NCBI GenBank assembly: GCA_016185205.1
Contig: JACPOA010000064.1
Coordinates: 176,342 to 240,341 of the forward strand
Direction: 5' to 3'
Origin: Hyphomicrobiales bacterium
GTDB taxonomy: Bacteria > Pseudomonadota > Alphaproteobacteria > Rhizobiales > Xanthobacteraceae
Length of the DNA stretch: 64,000 nt
A program made the translations under genes and the position numbers. Below the pieces are notes generated by a model that worked only from the letters and a program-made list of their open reading frames with translations, searched no databases and had not been told where the DNA came from. Below are positions 63,703 through 64,000 of the stretch, in pieces (position 1 is the stretch's first letter; each line of letters opens with the position of its first letter).

Positions 63703-63720
63703 GGGAGGCGCCTACCTTAT

Positions 63721-63827
63721 CGCGGTGTAGCTTAAAGGATAGAGCGCCTGCCCATCTTCGAAATTCACGCCAGCACGTGAAGAGTAGGGGCGGGGGGATG
63801 CGGGTTCAAGTCCCGTCACCGCGCCCA
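63721..63827 (+). tRNA. tRNA-like gene with expanded anticodon arm (possible pseudo-tRNA)
   Basis: Perfect 7-bp acceptor stem (cgcggtg with caccgcg), U8-A9, D arm with 4-bp stem and GG in the loop, T arm (gcggg-ttcaagt-cccgt) and an encoded CCA (63825-63827) after discriminator C are all present. The 5-bp anticodon stem cctgc/gtagg closes a 32-nt region instead of a 7-nt loop; it can fold as a further stem (tcttc/gaaga). The variable region is 11 nt. No normal anticodon with U33 can be read. It may be a decayed or insert-bearing tRNA, or a tRNA-like RNA. Confidence 0.55.
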
Positions 63828-63954
63828 TTGCAAAGGACATACCCCCCGACCCTTCCCACAAGGGCAGGGGAATCGCATGTGTGCGGGGGCAAGCTATTGC
63901 CAGGGAAGGAAAAATTGATTCTGAACGTGTCTCCCGTTTTGGCAGGAGACGATT

Positions 63955-64000
63955 TTGGACCGCTTTGCAGAATGCTTTTCGCCGTTGGTCGATCCTCGGA
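63955..64000 (+). CDS. 5' end of an ISAs1-like transposase (partial at window edge)
   Basis: A TTG start preceded by AGGAGA at 5-nt spacing opens a frame reading DRFAECFSPLVDPR, like the N-terminus of ISAs1-type (DDE) transposases (F-x-x-FS-x-L-x-DPR). A gtctcc/ggagac hairpin precedes it. The gene runs off the window after 15 codons. Confidence 0.5.
   Translation, partial: MDRFAECFSPLVDPR

Noticed and set aside
63721..63827. tmRNA (ssrA)
   Set aside because: Too short, has a full D arm, and there is no tag-coding frame or pseudoknot region.

Overview
The window is chromosomal DNA of a GC-rich alphaproteobacterium of the order Hyphomicrobiales (Bradyrhizobium / Xanthobacteraceae-like). This rests on the MucR/Ros regulator, the small DUF1476, DUF1491, DUF2336, DUF5330 and DUF6456 proteins, a GAAC-N7-GAAC SOS box in front of recA, the recA-alaS-icd-purC order, and short palindromic intergenic repeats typical of the group. 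Species cannot be named from the sequence alone.

Left part (1-13.5 kb): a partial Cys-tailed repeat protein, an aminotransferase/dehydrogenase pair, a Gfo/Idh oxidoreductase and a CMD-family protein lead into a two-gene lanthipeptide locus. This has a precursor with a nitrile-hydratase-type (NHLP) leader and an eight-cysteine core, next to a complete LanM synthetase. Beyond it lies a minus-strand cassette (membrane alpha/beta hydrolase, ECF sigma factor, zinc-finger membrane anti-sigma candidate) bracketed by a 62-bp direct repeat of the 3' end of the neighbouring GT39-type gene. Superoxide dismutase follows.

Middle part (13.8-29 kb): mucR, a stand-alone DnaA domain IV protein with a DUF6456 partner, two toxin-antitoxin pairs, sufE, a PAS histidine kinase with a peptidoglycan-binding protein, several conserved small DUF proteins, a DUF1254/DUF1214 pair and a class A penicillin-binding protein.

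Accessory stretch (29-46 kb): a type III restriction-modification pair bracketed by a 28-bp repeat of part of ycgN, a RES-Xre toxin-antitoxin pair, a DUF5131 remnant, a VanX-like dipeptidase, an MFS exporter, a Kef antiporter, an arsR-arsC-acr3 operon with two operator-like repeats, and a REC-GGDEF protein sitting between an intact FkbM methyltransferase and a truncated copy of its 5' end.

Right part (46-64 kb): core genes recA, alaS, a cyclic-nucleotide-gated K+ channel, icd, trmJ fused to DUF559, an HpcH aldolase, DUF1476, and the purine genes purC, purS, (coiled-coil gene), purQ, purL. The last 2 kb turn accessory again: a DUF3800 protein, tandem hairpin repeats, a winged-helix protein, a tRNA-like gene with an expanded anticodon arm, and the start of an ISAs1-like transposase at the edge.

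The most interesting items are the NHLP lanthipeptide locus, the sigma/anti-sigma/hydrolase cassette, the recurring pattern of accessory cassettes bracketed by copies of a neighbouring gene's end, and the odd tRNA-like gene.
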